DNA from: Vibrio parahaemolyticus
Lineage (GTDB): Bacteria > Pseudomonadota > Gammaproteobacteria > Enterobacterales > Vibrionaceae
Direction: 5' to 3'
DNA: 64,000 nucleotides
Assembly: GCF_900460535.1 (NCBI RefSeq)
Contig: NZ_UHIL01000001.1
Span: forward strand, 248,001-312,000
Every line of letters begins with the position of its first letter. Within the stretch, counting starts at the first letter, position 1. Below, one piece after another: positions 31,151 through 40,372 of this stretch. Both the position numbers and the translations under genes were made by a program. Under the pieces are notes generated by a model. The model saw only the letters and a program-made list of their open reading frames with translations. It did no database searches and was not told the DNA's origin.

Positions 31151-32503
31151 TTATTGGTTGGTGCTGTCCTTAGACGCACAATTTGGCTGACAACTCATTG
31201 GTGTAGTTAGGTGCTTCTCTGGCACCGGTGTCATCATCGCCAACAACATTTTTTGTTTTATATGTTTGGGGATATCTGGGTTAGAGAGTATCCGCCTTCG
31301 TGTTAGCTCCATCATGGAGTTCACCGAAAGATGTTCGACGTTCTGCCCCTTCGCATGGAAGATGAGGCGAGTCAGTTCGTACATCATATCTTCTGCAATC
31401 TTCTTCTCTTGTTGCAGTTGGATATTCTTTTGAATCAATGCATTACCAAATAGCACGCCGGATAAAACCAGAATGGCAGATAATGCTGCAGCCAGCGGAC
31501 GGCGCTGCACTAAACGCAATGCGCTGTACAACGGCCAATGTTTTTTTTGTTCGATTGGGCGCCGCTCAAGCATGCGCTCAATATCAATTCTTAGTGCTCG
31601 AACGTCTGAATAGCGCAGTTTTGCGGCAGAGCGTGTCGCGCGTCTAATGACCCAGTAAACATCAGACCAAACGCGCGGTGACGGAAACATCATCGCGAGA
31701 ATTTTACCCAGAGAGTACACATCGCTTTGTGCCGTCAGAAACTGACCAGTCTGTTGTTCTGGACTGGCAAAGTTTTGGCTAAACGCAATTAATGCGGGTG
31801 GGGATTCGCCACCGCTGTTTTGCACTTTCTGCGTCAGATTGAAATCGAGCAATTTCGGTCGTTTATTTGGGTCAATCAGGATATTTTCAGGCTTGAGATC
31901 GGCGTGTAACACGTGGTGGTGATGCGCGTGTTCCATTGCCTGACAAATCTGCTTAAACAGCGTGAACTTCTCACGGTCTGTCAGTGTGACTTCGGCAAGA
32001 TAATCATCCAATGTTTGGCCAAACACGCGCTCCATGACGATGTAAACCGAGCCGTCATGCAGGCCGCCGTCAAAGACTTTCGCAATATAAGGGTGATTTA
32101 AACGTGCTAGTAGCTGCGCTTCATCGAAAAGTGCCCGTTGTCCGAGCACATTACTTAAATTGCTTTGGATGAATTTGATCGCAAGATCTTGCTCGAAGGT
32201 CTCATCTGCACGTTGCGCGGCATAAACGACGCCCATACCACCACGCCCCAACTCATGAGTTAGGCGATACTTACTGATCACTTCGCCACTAAGGTCGATC
32301 TCGCTGTTGGTCGCTTGATGAGCGCCAAAGTAAAGCAATTGCGTTAATCGCTCTTCTGGGGCTTCATGGGCTAAAAGGGGCGCGAGTTGAATGTATAGCT
32401 CAGGTTGACTCTGTTGCAATTCTTGGAGGTATTGCTGCTTTTGAGAGTCGTCCAGATCAAGAAGATGATAATAAACTTGGGTTTCGCTGGAGCCTAACTG
32501 CAC
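31151..32503 (-). CDS. pknT: Transmembrane Ser/Thr protein kinase PknT
   Basis: Hanks-type kinase of 450 residues, first gene of the operon. The N-terminal 75 residues are helical. The kinase domain (about 78-325) has Gly-loop GRGGMGVVY (86-94), ATP Lys110 (LAIKF), Glu128, catalytic loop HADLKPEN (200-207), metal site DFN (220-222) and ASPEQ (246-250). The catalytic Asp202, Asn207 and Asp220 are present, but the HRD Arg is Ala (non-RD) and DFG is DFN. A TM helix at about 337-357 and a roughly 90-residue extracytoplasmic tail ending in a Cys-containing segment follow. It is expected to phosphorylate EcfP. Confidence 0.87.
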   Translation of the reverse strand: MQLGSSETQVYYHLLDLDDSQKQQYLQELQQSQPELYIQLAPLLAHEAPEERLTQLLYFGAHQATNSEIDLSGEVISKYRLTHELGRGGMGVVYAAQRADETFEQDLAIKFIQSNLSNVLGQRALFDEAQLLARLNHPYIAKVFDGGLHDGSVYIVMERVFGQTLDDYLAEVTLTDREKFTLFKQICQAMEHAHHHHVLHADLKPENILIDPNKRPKLLDFNLTQKVQNSGGESPPALIAFSQNFASPEQQTGQFLTAQSDVYSLGKILAMMFPSPRVWSDVYWVIRRATRSAAKLRYSDVRALRIDIERMLERRPIEQKKHWPLYSALRLVQRRPLAAALSAILVLSGVLFGNALIQKNIQLQQEKKIAEDMMYELTRLIFHAKGQNVEHLSVNSMMELTRRRILSNPDIPKHIKQKMLLAMMTPVPEKHLTTPMSCQPNCASKDSTNQ

Positions 32504-32683
32504 AGTGCCTGATATCTTATTGTTTTACGTGCGCTATTTTATAAGAAACTCAATATTAATGTCATTTATTTATTCGTTTTGCGAGTGTTTCTTTAAAAAC
32601 AACTCTGTAACAATAAGTGCATGATTTTATTGTGGATATTATGTTTGGCTTTTGGTGGCTTGTCGGCATCCTGTGTATTCGTC

Positions 32684-32705
32684 ATAATGTTACATGTAAC
32701 ATTAT
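32684..32705. promoter_or_regulatory. candidate GntR operator (autoregulation)
   Basis: Perfect 22-bp palindrome with half-site ATAATGTTACA, 18 bp before the gntR start. The core ATGTTAC/GTAACAT matches the tandem sites in the gntK-permease promoter region, with a different centre (AT instead of CCGG). Confidence 0.65.
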
Positions 32706-32722
32706 TGATAAATCACATATTT

Positions 32723-33730
32723 ATGGCTCAACAGAATAAAAAAACACGAACGACATTGCAGGATGTCGCAGACCAGGTTGGCGTAACAAAGATGACGGTT
32801 TCGCGCTATATGCGCAATCCAGAATCGGTGGCTGAGAAGACCCGCGTGAAAATTGCCGTGGCAATCGAGGAAATGGGGTACATCGAAAATCGCGCCCCCG
32901 CGATGTTGTCTAAGTCTTCCAGCAAAGCCATCGGCATCTTACTTCCTTCTCTGTCCAACCAAATTTTTGCTTCCTTTGTTCAGGGTATAGAGACGGTCAC
33001 TAAGGCCAACGGCTACGAAACACTACTGGCACACTTTAGCTACGATGAGTTGGAGGAAGAGCGCAAAATCGCCTCTTTGCTTTCCTACCAAGTGGATGGG
33101 TTGATTTTGACTGAAAGTCACCACACTCCACGTACGTTGCAGATGATCAAAAACGCTGGCGTTCCGGTGGTCGAAACCATGGAGTTGCCGCCACAACCGA
33201 TTGATATGGCTGTGGGCTTGGATCATGAAGACGCTTCGTACAACGCGGTGAAACGTATGTTGGACGCTGGCAAACGCACCATTGTTTACTTTGGCGCGCG
33301 TTTGGACACGCGTACTAAACTGCGTATGCAAGGTTATGATCGCGCGATGAATGAAGCCGGACTCGAACCCAAACATGTGTTAACTGGCGTGCACTCCAGT
33401 TTCTCCCTTGCGCATGATTTGCTTGAACGCGCACTGGAAACGTACCCAACGCTCGACGGGGTATTCTGTACCAACGACGACATCGCAATTGGTACTATGC
33501 TGAGTGCGCAGCAACGTGGCATTCAAGTCCCGCAGCAATTAGCGGTGGTGGGTTATAACGCCTTGGATATCGGTCAGACCATCAGTCCGAAGCTGACCAG
33601 CGTTGATACGCCGCGTTTCCAAATTGGTGTAAAGAGTGCAGAGCTTTTAATTGCGCGTCTGAAAGGTGAAGCGCAAGAAGAAAAAGTGTTTGATATGGGT
33701 TATCAGATCACTTCAGGAGAGAGTGTTTAA
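32723..33730 (+). CDS. gntR: GntR, LacI-family gluconate repressor
   Basis: LacI/GalR-family repressor of about 335 residues. HTH at about 10-30 (TTLQDVADQVGVTKMTVSRYMRNPESV), hinge, then a periplasmic-binding-protein-like effector domain (KAIGILLPSLSNQIFASFVQGIE). Best match by memory is the gluconate repressor GntR, which fits the gluconate genes 5 kb away and the shared operator core. An upstream ATG at 32621 would place the operator inside the gene, so the ATG at 32723 is used; no strong ribosome site is visible. Confidence 0.85.
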   Translation: MAQQNKKTRTTLQDVADQVGVTKMTVSRYMRNPESVAEKTRVKIAVAIEEMGYIENRAPAMLSKSSSKAIGILLPSLSNQIFASFVQGIETVTKANGYETLLAHFSYDELEEERKIASLLSYQVDGLILTESHHTPRTLQMIKNAGVPVVETMELPPQPIDMAVGLDHEDASYNAVKRMLDAGKRTIVYFGARLDTRTKLRMQGYDRAMNEAGLEPKHVLTGVHSSFSLAHDLLERALETYPTLDGVFCTNDDIAIGTMLSAQQRGIQVPQQLAVVGYNALDIGQTISPKLTSVDTPRFQIGVKSAELLIARLKGEAQEEKVFDMGYQITSGESV

Positions 33731-33785
33731 CTCGCAGTTAACCGCTCTTCGTATTCGCTCATCAATGGTATTGGCAGGTTAGGGT

Positions 33786-34721
33786 ATGGCACATCAGCTG
33801 GATGCATTGGATCTCAACTTAATGCGTTTATTAAAAGCCGTGGTGGAAAACCGCAGCATCAAGCTGGCCGCAATGCAGCTTGGCATTTCTCAACCGAGCG
33901 CCAGCCGCGGCGTAATGAAGCTTAAGCAAGTGTTTGATGACCCGCTATTTGTGCGTAAAGCGCATGGGGTAGAGCCATCTCCCATGGCGATTCGCCTTGC
34001 CGCCGAATTCGATAACATGATTGCACCACTGGAAAAAGTGGTGCAAGAGTTTGAAGTATTCGACCCTCAGCAATATCAAGGGCAGATCGCGATTGTAACC
34101 GACCCTTATTTGATGGATGAACAAGGGCAGCGATTGCTAACTGGCTGCCATCGAGCGTTCCCTAAAGCGCACTTTGCCTTTTCCAGTTGGAACAGTTACT
34201 CGCACGATGAAATGCTCGAAGGTGAGCACGATTACTGCATTCTTGACCAAGAGACCGAACTGTCGAAAGACATTTACATGCGCCCGTTATTTGTTGAAAA
34301 ACGAGTGATTTTGGCGCGTAAAAACCATCCGACCTTGTCGAAAGTCAGCAATGATTGGGACACGGTCTCTAAACTGCCCCTTGTTTCTTTACCTGCGCCC
34401 GCGTCATATAAACCGCTTTGTACCGTGGAGTCCGAGTATCGCCGCATGGGCTATGAGCCCGTGGTGTTATTGAAATCCTATAATTTGCGCGTGGCTTGCC
34501 AAATGCTGCAAGAAACCGACGCAATTATGTATGCCAGTCAAAGCTCGGCATTGTTGATGCCGGAACTCGCATCTTACGCAATGCCACTCGTCAACCGTGA
34601 GTTCAGTCAGTTTGTGGTCTCTGGCGGTTTCCTTCAAACCAACCGCAACCATCCTTTGCACAGACATCTGCATAAAGTGGTGCGACAAACCCTCAATACG
34701 CCGCTGATTTTCACGCAGTGA
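33786..34721 (+). CDS. LysR-family transcriptional regulator
   Basis: A 311-residue regulator. HTH at about 8-65 (LDLNLMRLLKAVVENRSIKLAAMQLGISQPSASRGVMKLKQVFDDPLFVRK), the LeuO/NodD-like LysR subgroup, followed by a substrate-binding domain. It follows gntR by 55 nt and precedes the SMR pair on the same strand, so it may control mdtJI or itself. The effector is unknown. Confidence 0.82.
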   Translation: MAHQLDALDLNLMRLLKAVVENRSIKLAAMQLGISQPSASRGVMKLKQVFDDPLFVRKAHGVEPSPMAIRLAAEFDNMIAPLEKVVQEFEVFDPQQYQGQIAIVTDPYLMDEQGQRLLTGCHRAFPKAHFAFSSWNSYSHDEMLEGEHDYCILDQETELSKDIYMRPLFVEKRVILARKNHPTLSKVSNDWDTVSKLPLVSLPAPASYKPLCTVESEYRRMGYEPVVLLKSYNLRVACQMLQETDAIMYASQSSALLMPELASYAMPLVNREFSQFVVSGGFLQTNRNHPLHRHLHKVVRQTLNTPLIFTQ

Positions 34722-34916
34722 CGTCACTTTATGGCATCGGCTGAATGAGAGAGCAGGTGCTTTAACCTTGCCAATATTGTGTGATTACATAGACAACTTA
34801 CTTCTTAAGATATTCAAAAATGAATATCTCAATTACCTGTCTCTTTTTCCTACCCAGCGCTAACCTTATCTCAAATAGTCAGGAGAAGTGGCTCATTTTT
34901 ATCTTTTTAACTTTTT

Positions 34917-34943
34917 GAATGTCGATACAGGTACGCGACATTC
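34917..34943 (+). repeat. hairpin in the leader of the SMR gene pair
   Basis: GAATGTCG-N11-CGACATTC, 48-74 bp upstream of the mdtJ-like start. It does not match the guanidine-riboswitch patterns known for some SMR genes, by eye. Confidence 0.5.
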
Positions 34944-34990
34944 ACCATTCTCCGTTATGCATTTTTTTAATTTCTGATGGAGGATTAATC

Positions 34991-35395
34991 ATGCTAGTTG
35001 CACGTCTATTTTTATTGCTCGCCATCGTTGCCGAAGTGGCTGGCACCAGCACAATGTCTCTTATCGGCCAAGGGCACGGGTGGTGGGGCTACATCGTAAT
35101 GTATGTGCTGATCGCAATCTCTTACTACTTTCTCGCGTTTGCCGCGAAGAAAATATCGATCGGTGTTGCATATGCTGTCTGGGAAGGGTTGGGTATCTCG
35201 TTGATCACCGTGGTGTCGATCATCGCCTTTGATGCCAACTTAAACCATCAAGAGCTGTTTGGTTTGATGTTAGCCGTTGTCGGCATTGTGTGTGTGACGT
35301 TAGGGGAATCACATGATCAACCTAACGCCGAGAAAAACGCCGATAAACCGGCAAAAGAACGTTCATTTTCTGCTAGTACAAGGTGCGAATCATGA
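34991..35395 (+). CDS. mdtJ: SMR-family transporter, MdtJ-like subunit
   Basis: Small multidrug-resistance protein of 134 residues with four TM helices (VARLFLLLAIVAEVAGTSTMSLIG; GYIVMYVLIAISYYFLAFAAKKI; GVAYAVWEGLGISLITVVSIIAF; LFGLMLAVVGIVCVTLG) and the conserved membrane Glu in TM1 (AEVAGT). Resembles MdtJ of the MdtJI spermidine exporter, with a longer hydrophilic tail. The start at 34991 has GGAGGA at the right spacing. It overlaps the next gene by 4 nt (ATGA), as expected for an obligate pair. Confidence 0.8.
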   Translation: MLVARLFLLLAIVAEVAGTSTMSLIGQGHGWWGYIVMYVLIAISYYFLAFAAKKISIGVAYAVWEGLGISLITVVSIIAFDANLNHQELFGLMLAVVGIVCVTLGESHDQPNAEKNADKPAKERSFSASTRCES

Positions 35396-35721
35396 GTCAA
35401 TTTTTTACGATGTCATTTGGATTTGTCGTGATGGCTGCCTTGGTCGATATCATGGCCAATATGGCGCTGACACGCTCAAAAGGTTTTAAATACAAAGGCT
35501 GGGGCATTGCGGCGATTGTGTTGGTACTGACAGCATTCACGCTGTTGGCACAAGCGGTTAAAGAGATCGACTTAGCCATTGCTTATGCTTCTTGGGGCGC
35601 GATCGGTATCTTGGGTACCGCAGTGGGTGGAGCCTTGCTGTTTAAGCAGAAACTTAAGCCAATCGGCTGGTTTGGTATCTTTGTGGTGATTGCTGCGGTC
35701 GTGGTGATGAAAACCGCTTAA
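35392..35721 (+). CDS. mdtI: SMR-family transporter, MdtI-like subunit
   Basis: A 109-residue partner of the preceding gene with four TM helices; TM1 has Asp (AALVDIMANMALT) at the conserved acidic position, followed by YKGWGIAAIVLVLTAFTLLAQAVKEIDLAIAYASWGAIG. Paired SMR genes with unequal halves form hetero-oligomers that export polyamines or cationic drugs. The start ATG at 35392 overlaps the stop of the first subunit. Confidence 0.8.
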   Translation: MSQFFTMSFGFVVMAALVDIMANMALTRSKGFKYKGWGIAAIVLVLTAFTLLAQAVKEIDLAIAYASWGAIGILGTAVGGALLFKQKLKPIGWFGIFVVIAAVVVMKTA

Positions 35722-35754
35722 TCAAGCCAAACAAAAACAACGAAGACAAATACA

Positions 35755-35785
35755 AAGAGCGGAGTATCAAACTCCGCTCTTTTTG
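35755..35785. terminator. bidirectional terminator, mdtI / edd
   Basis: AAAGAGCGGAGT-ATCAA-ACTCCGCTCTTTTTG between convergent genes, 11 nt from the edd stop. Confidence 0.9.
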
Positions 35786-35795
35786 TTTTTCTGGC

Positions 35796-37592
35796 TTAAA
35801 CAATGAAGCTTGCGCCTTCTTCTGCACTAGAGACGTTTTGGCGGATCACGCTAAACAAGCCTCGTCCCCATGTTTGTTGGGTAGATTCGGTGTCGAAATG
35901 AATCAACTCGCGACCAGTGGTATCGCTTAAGTTGTTCAGTTCACCCGTTTGGCAATCCAGACGAATCAAATCGCCGTTGCGCACCAAACCAATCGTGCCG
36001 CCACGAATGGCTTCTGGAGAAACATGAATCGCAGACGGAATTTTACCTGACGCGCCAGATAAGCGACCGTCAGTAACCAGCGCCACTTTAAAGCCCGCTT
36101 TTTGCACGTTACCTAAAATTGGCATCAGCTTGTGCAGTTCAGGCATGCCGTTTGCCGCTGGGCCGTTGTGTGTGACCACAACGATGCAATCTTTGTTCAG
36201 CTCACCACGTTTGTATGCGGCTTCCACTTCGTGTTGGCATTGGAATACGATCGCTGGTGCCACAATCACGCGTTGCTCTTCTTTCACCGCAGACACTTTC
36301 ACCACGGCTTTGCCCAAGTTGCCAGTCAGTACGCGAGTGCCGCCGGTGTTTTGGAAAGTGGCGTCTGGTTTGGCGATCACGTCACCGTCTTGGCTGCCTT
36401 GGCACGGCGTCCAAGTCAGTTGGCCACCGACAAGGCTCGGCAGCGTCATTTGGTCTTCAAATTCACCAAACACGGGTTTCACATCGCGATGCAAAAGCTC
36501 GGATTGGTTCAAGCGGTGCAATAACGCAGGCACGCCCCCCGCGTCTTGGAACGCGTTCATATCGGCTGGGCCGTTCGGGTAAACGCGAGCTAACAAAGGA
36601 ACCACATCCGACAGATCGCTGATGTCTTGCCACGTGAGCAAGATGCCAGCAGCACGCGCCACGGCGATCATATGAATGGTGTGATTGGTGCTGCCGCCAG
36701 ATGCAAGTAGAGCGATGATGCCGTTGACCAAGCTCTTTTCTGTGACCACCTCGGCCAGCGGACGGAAGTGTGCAGAACCCGCCGTCATTGAGGCGATTTT
36801 CAGAGCCGCGTGATCGGTTAACGCTTTACGCAGTTGGGTATGGGGATGAATGAATGCCGAACCTGGCAGCATCAAGCCCATGGCTTCGAACACCAACTGG
36901 TTGGTGTTGGCGGTGCCGTAAAACGTACACGTACCCGCAGAGTGGTAAGCGCGACACTCCATATCCAGCAGAGCGTCTTTGCCGACTTCACCCGCTGCGT
37001 ATTTTTGGCGTACGTCGACTTTCTCTTCGTTGCTGATGCCTGTTGCCATCAGACCCGCTGGTACAAACGCAGTCGGTAGGTGCGCGTAAGACAGCGCGCC
37101 CATCAGTTGTCCCGGGGCAATTTTGTCACAGATACCAAGCAGTAATGTGGCATCAAAGACATTGTGGCTCAAAGACAACGCCGTTGATTGCGCAATTAAG
37201 TCTCGCGAAAACAGCGACATATCCATGCCTGCTTGACCTTGAGTCACCCCATCGCACATCGCAGGCACACAACCTGCGACTTGCGCTGTATGGCCGTAGT
37301 CCGCCAGCACTTGTTTGATTTGCGCTGGGTAGTCTTGGTACGGCTGGTGGGCGCTCAACATGTCGTTGTAGGCGCTGATCAGCGCGACATTGGCATGAGT
37401 AAAATCGAGAATATTTTTCTTTTCAGAAGAGCAAGAAGCGGCGACTGCATGGGCTAAGTTACCACAAGATAAACCAACACGGCCTTTGCCAGCTTCGGCT
37501 TGCACTTCGGTGCGAGCAAGAAACGCAGCGCGCGCTTCACGGCTGCGCTCGGTCAAACGTTGTGTGACCTCAAGAACAACAGAGTGAGTCAT
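35796..37592 (-). CDS. edd: Phosphogluconate dehydratase
   Basis: Converts 6-phosphogluconate to KDPG, first step of the Entner-Doudoroff pathway, cytoplasmic. 598 residues of the IlvD/Edd family with Cys ligands for the Fe-S cluster in [27 protein letters not shown] and [11 protein letters not shown], and [15 protein letters not shown]. Start overlaps the gntK stop by one base (TAATG), so the two are translationally coupled. Confidence 0.96.
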   Translation of the reverse strand: MTHSVVLEVTQRLTERSREARAAFLARTEVQAEAGKGRVGLSCGNLAHAVAASCSSEKKNILDFTHANVALISAYNDMLSAHQPYQDYPAQIKQVLADYGHTAQVAGCVPAMCDGVTQGQAGMDMSLFSRDLIAQSTALSLSHNVFDATLLLGICDKIAPGQLMGALSYAHLPTAFVPAGLMATGISNEEKVDVRQKYAAGEVGKDALLDMECRAYHSAGTCTFYGTANTNQLVFEAMGLMLPGSAFIHPHTQLRKALTDHAALKIASMTAGSAHFRPLAEVVTEKSLVNGIIALLASGGSTNHTIHMIAVARAAGILLTWQDISDLSDVVPLLARVYPNGPADMNAFQDAGGVPALLHRLNQSELLHRDVKPVFGEFEDQMTLPSLVGGQLTWTPCQGSQDGDVIAKPDATFQNTGGTRVLTGNLGKAVVKVSAVKEEQRVIVAPAIVFQCQHEVEAAYKRGELNKDCIVVVTHNGPAANGMPELHKLMPILGNVQKAGFKVALVTDGRLSGASGKIPSAIHVSPEAIRGGTIGLVRNGDLIRLDCQTGELNNLSDTTGRELIHFDTESTQQTWGRGLFSVIRQNVSSAEEGASFIV

Positions 37593-38116
37593 TACGCCAC
37601 CCCGATCGCTTGCATTTTGATTAGCTCAGCGGCAGAGCGTTCCACCACGTCGCTGATGTCTCCGTCGATACTGACGATCAGAGTTTGAGGCTCGTTGTCT
37701 GGGCGCTCTAGCGTCTCGAATTGGCTCTTCACCATGTTTTCTTTCATGAAGTGGCCTTTGCGCATACGCATGCGATTAAGGATCAACTCCATATCGCCAT
37801 CAAGGAACAGGAAGGTCACGTTGTCGTTGCCTTCGCGGATCTGATCGCGGTAAATCTTTTTCAGTGCTGAACAGACAATAATGCCGTGTTCGTTTTTGCT
37901 TTCTAGGCTGTACGCCGCATCACGAATGCGTTCTAGCCATGGCTTGCGATCATCATCGTTCAGAGGCTGGCCCGATGCCATTTTCTGAATGTTCGCTCGT
38001 GGATGAAGATCATCACCATCAATGAATTTACGCCCTAGCTTTTTCGCTAGATGCTCACCAATTGTGCTTTTACCACTAGCACAAACGCCCATAACGATGA
38101 CACTACTACCAGCCAT
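37592..38116 (-). CDS. gntK: Gluconokinase
   Basis: Phosphorylates gluconate to 6-phosphogluconate with ATP. 174 residues, P-loop at about 9-17 (GVCASGKST), the FIDGDDLHP substrate motif at about 31-39 and RKPWLERI. First gene of gntK-edd, divergent from the gluconate permease, under the tandem GntR sites. Confidence 0.95.
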   Translation of the reverse strand: MAGSSVIVMGVCASGKSTIGEHLAKKLGRKFIDGDDLHPRANIQKMASGQPLNDDDRKPWLERIRDAAYSLESKNEHGIIVCSALKKIYRDQIREGNDNVTFLFLDGDMELILNRMRMRKGHFMKENMVKSQFETLERPDNEPQTLIVSIDGDISDVVERSAAELIKMQAIGVA

Positions 38117-38191
38117 AACTTATCCTCATAACCAAATTTGCGCGTGATCTCAATTTTTGAATTCACTTTAAAATATGGGTTTATCTTATTC

Positions 38192-38220
38192 ATGTTATCG
38201 GTAACATGTTACCGGTAACT
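38192..38220. promoter_or_regulatory. tandem overlapping GntR operators
   Basis: ATGTTATCGGTAACAT (38192-38207) overlapping ATGTTACCGGTAACT (38206-38220, perfect core GTTACCGGTAAC). Both fit the E. coli GntR box ATGTTACCGGTAACAT. They lie between divergent gntK-edd and permease-eda and can control both. Confidence 0.85.
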
Positions 38221-38269
38221 GAAATAAATGTGAACCATAACACAAACAATAATTCTTAAAGGTGAACCT

Positions 38270-39646
38270 ATGGAGCAATTAACCCAAGCCCCAGATCCTA
38301 CGTTCCTACTGACGATTGCAGGCCTTGCCATTGCAGCGTTACTCGTTCTGATCATTAAACTGAAAGTCCATGCTTTTGCTTCCCTTACTATGGTGAGTTT
38401 AGGCACAGCAATCGCCACTGGCGTTCCTTCTGAGAAAGTCGTATCGACCATGATGGGCGGCTTCGGCGGCACACTGGCTTCCGTGGCATTGCTGGTTGGT
38501 CTTGGTGCGATGATCGGTAAAATTCTTGAAGTGACTGGCGGTGCGAAAGTGCTGGCAGACACTTTGATTGGTCGCTTTGGTAAAGAGCGCGCACCATTTG
38601 CTTTGGGCGTCGCTTCATTACTGTTTGGCTTCCCAATCTTCTTCGATGCTGGCCTTGTAGTGATGATGCCAATCATCCTAAGTGTGGCGGCTCGTTTTGG
38701 TGGCTCACCAATTAAATACGCGTTGCCTGCAGCTGGTGCTTTTGCGGTTATGCACGCGTTTGTTCCACCACACCCAGGTCCGGTTGCAGCGGCAGAATTC
38801 CTTGGCGCAAACATCGGTCTGCTATTGGTGGTGGGTATTTTGGTTGCTATTCCAACTTGGTACCTTGGCGCTTACCTATTTGGTTTGTACGCGGGCAAAA
38901 AATTCGATATCCCACTATCTAAAGCCTTCTTTAATGGCGAAGCAATGGTGGATGAGCGCAACGCACCAAAATTTGGCACGGTTATGACCATCCTTGTGCT
39001 GCCAGTCCTGCTAATCTGTTTGGATACGGTATTGAACACACTGGCGGTTGCAGGTTTGATTGATGGCAAAACGGCACTGGTTGAGTTCCTACGTATGCTA
39101 GGTAAAACTCCAGTCGCGTTGCTGATTACTTTGATTGTCTGTCTGGCTGTGTTTGCCAAAGACTACGGCATGGCAAAACTAGAAAAATTGTGTGGTGAGT
39201 CATTGGCTCCAATCTGTGGCGTTATCCTAGTAACGGGTGCTGGTGGCATGTTTGGCGGCGTACTGCGCTCAAGCGGCATCGGTGATGCACTGGCTGACGT
39301 TCTTACAGACACAGGTATGCCTGTGATTGTGGCGGCGTTTGTGATTTCAACCTGTCTGCGTGTTGCTCAAGGCTCGGCAACCGTAGCGCTAACCACTACG
39401 GCGGCTCTTATCGCGCCAGTTGTGGCTGCATCAACAGGTTTGAGTGAACTAGACCTTTGCTTTATCGTAATCGCGATTGCGGGTGGTGCAACGGTACTGT
39501 CTCACTTCAATGACTCTGGTTTCTGGTTGGTATCTCGTCTGCTTGAGATGGATGAGAAAACCACATTAAAAACTTGGACGGTAATGGAAACGTTACTTGG
39601 CGGTATCGCGTTTATTATCGTCGCAACATTAAGCTTTATTCTTTAG
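38270..39646 (+). CDS. Gluconate permease, GntP family
   Basis: Inner-membrane gluconate:H+ symporter of 458 residues with about 12-14 TM segments. Family landmarks are GFGGTLASVALLVGLGAMIGKILE, FVPPHPGPVAAAEFLGANIG, RVAQGSATVALTTTAALIAP and the C-terminal SHFNDSGFWLVSRL. Nine nt before eda, probably co-transcribed, so uptake and the last pathway enzyme are on one message and kinase and dehydratase on the other. Confidence 0.92.
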   Translation: MEQLTQAPDPTFLLTIAGLAIAALLVLIIKLKVHAFASLTMVSLGTAIATGVPSEKVVSTMMGGFGGTLASVALLVGLGAMIGKILEVTGGAKVLADTLIGRFGKERAPFALGVASLLFGFPIFFDAGLVVMMPIILSVAARFGGSPIKYALPAAGAFAVMHAFVPPHPGPVAAAEFLGANIGLLLVVGILVAIPTWYLGAYLFGLYAGKKFDIPLSKAFFNGEAMVDERNAPKFGTVMTILVLPVLLICLDTVLNTLAVAGLIDGKTALVEFLRMLGKTPVALLITLIVCLAVFAKDYGMAKLEKLCGESLAPICGVILVTGAGGMFGGVLRSSGIGDALADVLTDTGMPVIVAAFVISTCLRVAQGSATVALTTTAALIAPVVAASTGLSELDLCFIVIAIAGGATVLSHFNDSGFWLVSRLLEMDEKTTLKTWTVMETLLGGIAFIIVATLSFIL

Positions 39647-39655
39647 AGGTTCCCC

Positions 39656-40267
39656 ATGACAACACTTGAACAACGATTAAGAGAAATCAAAATCGTCCCA
39701 GTTATCGCAATCAACGACGTAGCACACGCTCTGCCACTGGCAAAAGTGTTGGTAGAAAACGGTTTACCATGTGCGGAAGTGACATTCCGCACCGAAGCTG
39801 CGGCGGAGTCGATTCGCATCATGCGTGAAGCGTACCCAGAATTGTTGATTGGTGCGGGCACCGTTCTGACCACAGAACAAGTGGATATCGCAATCGAAGC
39901 GGGTGTGGACTTTATCGTTAGCCCAGGCTTCAACCCAACCACAGTGAAATACTGTCAGCAACGTGGTGTGACTATCGTACCGGGTGTAAACAACCCAAGC
40001 TTGGTTGAGCAAGCGATGGAAATGGGTCTGCGTACGTTGAAGTTCTTCCCTGCTGAGCCTTCAGGCGGCGTAAGCATGCTGAAAGCACTCACGGCGGTTT
40101 ACCCAGTTGAATTCATGCCAACAGGTGGCGTAAGCTCATCCAACGTGGAAGATTACCTAGCACTGAAATCGGTTGTAGCTTGTGGCGGTACGTGGATGGT
40201 GCCAACCGCAATGATGGACAACGGCGATTGGGAAGGCATTGCTGAATTGGTTCGTGCAGTTAAGTAA
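39656..40267 (+). CDS. eda: KDPG aldolase (bifunctional with 4-hydroxy-2-oxoglutarate aldolase)
   Basis: Cleaves KDPG to pyruvate and glyceraldehyde-3-phosphate. 203 residues of the TIM-barrel family; active-site Glu in AEVTFRTEAA and Schiff-base Lys in RTLKFFPAEPSGG. Completes the Entner-Doudoroff pathway with edd. Confidence 0.95.
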   Translation: MTTLEQRLREIKIVPVIAINDVAHALPLAKVLVENGLPCAEVTFRTEAAAESIRIMREAYPELLIGAGTVLTTEQVDIAIEAGVDFIVSPGFNPTTVKYCQQRGVTIVPGVNNPSLVEQAMEMGLRTLKFFPAEPSGGVSMLKALTAVYPVEFMPTGGVSSSNVEDYLALKSVVACGGTWMVPTAMMDNGDWEGIAELVRAVK

Positions 40268-40315
40268 AACGCACAAACGGCTCCGAAATACCCCCGAACG
40301 TTAGAAAACGTGACA

Positions 40316-40358
40316 CAAAAAAGGGTCATCAAGTTACTTGATGACCCTTTTGCTTTTT
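40316..40358. terminator. bidirectional terminator, eda / purine nucleoside phosphorylase
   Basis: AAAAGGGTCATCAAGT / ACTTGATGACCCTTTT stem with T-run on both strands, between convergent genes. Confidence 0.9.
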
Positions 40359-40372
40359 GGAATGAAACGGCT

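Noticed and set aside
34900-34990. Guanidine riboswitch upstream of the SMR pair
   Set aside because: The single hairpin lacks the paired ACGR loops of the mini-ykkC type and there is no ykkC core by eye.
36130-36622. Plus-strand frames of 130-150 codons within edd
   Set aside because: Antisense shadows; edd is clearly coding on the minus strand with intact family motifs.
38209-38814. 201-codon minus-strand frame over the permease start
   Set aside because: Antisense shadow of the gluconate permease with low-complexity Ala/Pro/Lys composition.
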